64,000 nucleotides of DNA, from the NCBI GenBank assembly GCA_029961685.1, contig JARWKL010000007.1, forward strand, positions 23,693,013-23,757,012, written 5' to 3'. The position numbers and the translations under genes are program-made. The stretch's first letter is position 1. Each line of letters begins with the position of its first letter. Below, piece by piece: positions 61,801-64,000 of this stretch. Under the pieces are notes generated by a model that worked only from the letters and a program-made list of their open reading frames with translations, was not told the DNA's origin and did not search any database. The DNA is from Aristolochia californica (Eukaryota; Streptophyta; Magnoliopsida; Piperales; Aristolochiaceae).

Positions 61801-63620
61801 ATTTTTAGGGGTTGTGAGCCCTTTTTAGTTTTTATATCTCATGTTTTGCAATCGTCGGGAAAAATGGGTGGCGAACAATTTTTAACTGAGTGTTGAATTG
61901 CAATCCATTAGTCATTTCTTACAAAAATATAGCCCGTTACGCATGATAAATCAATTTACAATCATCTATGACTGTTAAGTCAAATTATTGAAAATGGGCA
62001 AAATAATGACTTTTTAGACTCGGGTAAATTTCCCCCCGCACGATCACTTGAGAATTTATTGAGCGTTTGTTATTCTCTTTAAATGTTTTGGATCCATAGA
62101 TCATTTGAATCTTTAACATGTTTCAAGCATGCAAATCCATTATTAAAACATGTGTAGAAAAAATCTCCTTCATGTAAAATTCCAAGCTATTAGGGTTGGA
62201 CGAATGGAATTTCCCAAACATGGATAACAAAACTTTTGTGTTCATTTGTGGTGTGTGAATAAGAATTTTTTGTGATCTGTTTGCCTTTTCTTTTTACGGG
62301 ATGAAGGGAGATCGAAAACTGAAAGTTCTGATTTAAGAAAAAATTGTACATATAAAATGGAAATGCACAATCCACAAATGTAGTGAGAGATAATTCCAAA
62401 GAGTGTCTGTAATTTTTAGGGATCGTAAGCACTTATTCGTTTTTATATCTACGGTTTTGCAATCGTAGGGAAAAGGGGTAGGCGAGGGATTTTTAACTGA
62501 GTATTGACTCCAAATCCAAAAGTCATTTCTTTCAAAAATATAGCCCGTTATGACTGATAAATCACTTTAGAATCATCTATGATTATTATGTTAGCTTTTT
62601 GCAAATGGGTAAAATAATGGCATGTTTGACTTGGGTAAATATCCCGCTACAAGTTCACGTGAGAATTTAATGAGTGTTTGTTATTCTCTTTAAAAGTTTT
62701 GCATCCATAGCTCATTTGCATCTTCAACATGCTACAAACATGCATATCCATTTTTAAAACATGTGTAGAATAAATCTCTTTCTTGTAAAATTCCAAGCTA
62801 TTAGGGTTAAACTAGTAGAATTTCCCAAACTTGGATAACAAAACTTTTGTGTTCATTTGTGTTGTGTGATTAAATTTTCTTTATTTACATTTGTTATTAT
62901 TTTAAATTTTTTCCATACATCAACTATAAAATTTTTATTTTGTTGTGAGCTTTTTGCCTTTTTTTTTCGGGATGAAGGGAGAGCGAAAACTCAAAGTTTT
63001 GATTTAAGAAAAAAGTGCACATCTAAAATGAAAAGCACAATGCACAACTGTAGAGAGAGATAATTCCGAAGAGTGTCTGTAATTTTTAGGGATTGTAAGC
63101 TCTTTTTAGTTTTTATATCTCAGGCTATGCAATTGTCTGAAAAAATGGGTGGTGGAGAATTTTTAACTGAGTGTTGAATTGCAATCCAATAGTCATTTCT
63201 TAAAAAAATATTGCCCGTTACGCATGATATATCACATTACAATCATCAATGATTGTTAGGTAAAATTTTTGAAAATGGGCAAAATAATGACTTGTTAAAC
63301 TCTGGTAAATATCCCACCGCACGTTCACTTCATAATTTAATGAGCGTTTGTTATTCTCTTTAAAAGCTTTGGATCCATAGGTCATTTGAATCCTTAACAA
63401 GTTTCAAGCATGCACATCCATTTTTAAAACATGTGTAGAAAAAATCTCCTTCATGTAAAATTCCAAGTTATTAGGGTTGGACTAATGGAATTTCCCAAAC
63501 ATCGATAACAAAACTTTTGTGTTCATTTGTGGTGTGTGAATAATTATTTTTTATTTACATTAGATATTGTTTTAAATTTTTTTCACACATCAACTATAAA
63601 ATTTTTATTGTGTTGTGATC
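58830..63620. repeat. Long-range duplicated satellite segment, copy 2, with two extra monomers
   Basis: This is the partner of 28.6-32.1 kb. Relative to copy 1 it holds about 1284 extra bp (about 61.08-62.37 kb). That is one B and one C monomer, the C shortened by about 61 bp near 62268, where gaataagaatttttt runs straight into gtgatctg. The indel could be a gain here or a loss in copy 1. Confidence 0.85.
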
Positions 63621-64000
63621 TATTTGCCTTTTCTGTTTACAGGATGAAGGGAGAGCGAAAACTCAAAGTTCTGATTTAAGAAAAAAGTGTACATCTAAAA
63701 TGCAAATGCACAATGCACAAATGTGGAGAGAGATAATTCCAAAGAGAGTCTGTAATATTTAGGGATCGTAAGCACTTTTTAGTTTTCATATCTAAGATTT
63801 TGCAATGGTCGGTAAATGGGGGAGGCGGGCGATTTTTAACTGAGTGTTGACTTCCAATCCATAAGTCATTTCTTAAAAAAATATAGCCCGTTACGCAAGA
63901 CAAATCACTTTACAATCATCTATGATTGTTAGGTCAACTTTTTGAAAATGGGAAAAATAATGGCTTGTTTGACTCGGGCAAATAACCCACCGCACGTTCA
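63620..64000. repeat. Terminal partial A monomer
   Basis: The window ends inside an A monomer (landmark variant near 63721). It shares atgcaaatgca, gagagtctgt and ggtcggtaaa-type variants with the monomer at 26.56-26.9 kb, as well as ggcaaataaccc near 63979 (gagcaaataacct near 26857). This suggests the duplicated lineage extends beyond the window. Confidence 0.8.

Larger units (their letters stand above)
50970..64000. repeat. Satellite array, right arm (about 20 monomers of ~672 bp)
   Basis: The same satellite in the same orientation resumes directly after the retroelement remnant and runs off the window end. Landmarks lie near 51171, 51844, 52517, 53189, 53861, 54530, 55205, 55879, 56549, 57221, 57728, 58401, 59075, 59747, 60420, 61096, 61769, 62380, 63050 and 63721. 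The 507-bp step (57221-57728) and the 611-bp step (61769-62380) reflect internal deletions. No non-satellite insertion is visible in this arm. Confidence 0.97.

Noticed and set aside
222..63903. Dozens of 60-130 aa open frames in the satellite, on both strands
   Set aside because: They recur at fixed phases of the monomer, are truncated or shifted wherever the monomer has an indel, and differ mainly by amino-acid-changing substitutions. They are repeat read-throughs, not genes.
1..64000. CRISPR array or other short-spacer repeat system
   Set aside because: Repeats are ~672 bp, contiguous and without unique spacers. The only short tandem repeat is the 25-bp LTR block, which also has no spacers.
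1..64000. Ribosomal RNA intergenic spacer or 5S array
   Set aside because: No rRNA-like sequence, internal control regions or tRNA-like elements were recognised in any monomer.

Overview
The window is plant nuclear heterochromatin. Almost all of it is one AT-rich satellite array, interrupted once by a decayed Ty1/copia-type LTR retrotransposon. The plant assignment rests on the element. Its primer-binding site matches the 3' end of plant initiator-methionine tRNA, and it shows the copia order Gag, protease, integrase, RNase H. I cannot name the species. I see no host gene, tRNA, rRNA or CRISPR array.

Satellite (1-47769 and 50970-64000). About 93 head-to-tail monomers can be counted by a landmark reading roughly tagagagagataattcc. 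Most are 668-677 bp long, near 672. Each contains an A/T-rich stretch, a short G-rich island, an 18-bp dyad and a HindIII hexamer. Three monomer subtypes (called A, B and C here) occur about equally often and differ at linked diagnostic sites. Their commonest order is A-B-C, giving a trimeric higher-order unit of about 2.02 kb. Locally this is replaced by other units: a 4.03-kb hexamer (about 11.5-19.6 kb), a roughly 3.19-kb pentamer with deletions (23.7-28.5 kb), a 1.34-kb B-C dimer (52.2-54.9 kb) and a 506-bp truncated unit (56.8-57.8 kb). A 2014-bp trimer near 43.3-47.4 kb is duplicated almost without change. The block at 28.6-32.1 kb reappears about 30.2-31.5 kb away at 58.8-63.6 kb with a two-monomer difference. 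Several monomers carry internal deletions, and at least two are chimeras of subtypes.

Retroelement (47770-50969, + strand). It has a 644-bp 5' LTR with a TATA box and five 25-bp repeats upstream of it. A PBS, a full-length Gag, a protease segment and an almost complete integrase follow. The reverse transcriptase is missing, and only a piece of RNase H remains before the sequence returns to satellite. There is no 3' LTR or target duplication, and about 333 bp of satellite are missing at the site. The pol region has in-frame stops, a frameshift at an A6 run and an internal deletion. It cannot be autonomous.

The many 60-98 aa reading frames in the satellite are read-throughs of the repeat. They recur because the monomers are copies of each other, and I do not annotate them as genes. 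The HOR structure and a retroelement inside the array would fit a centromeric or pericentromeric location, but nothing in the sequence proves that.
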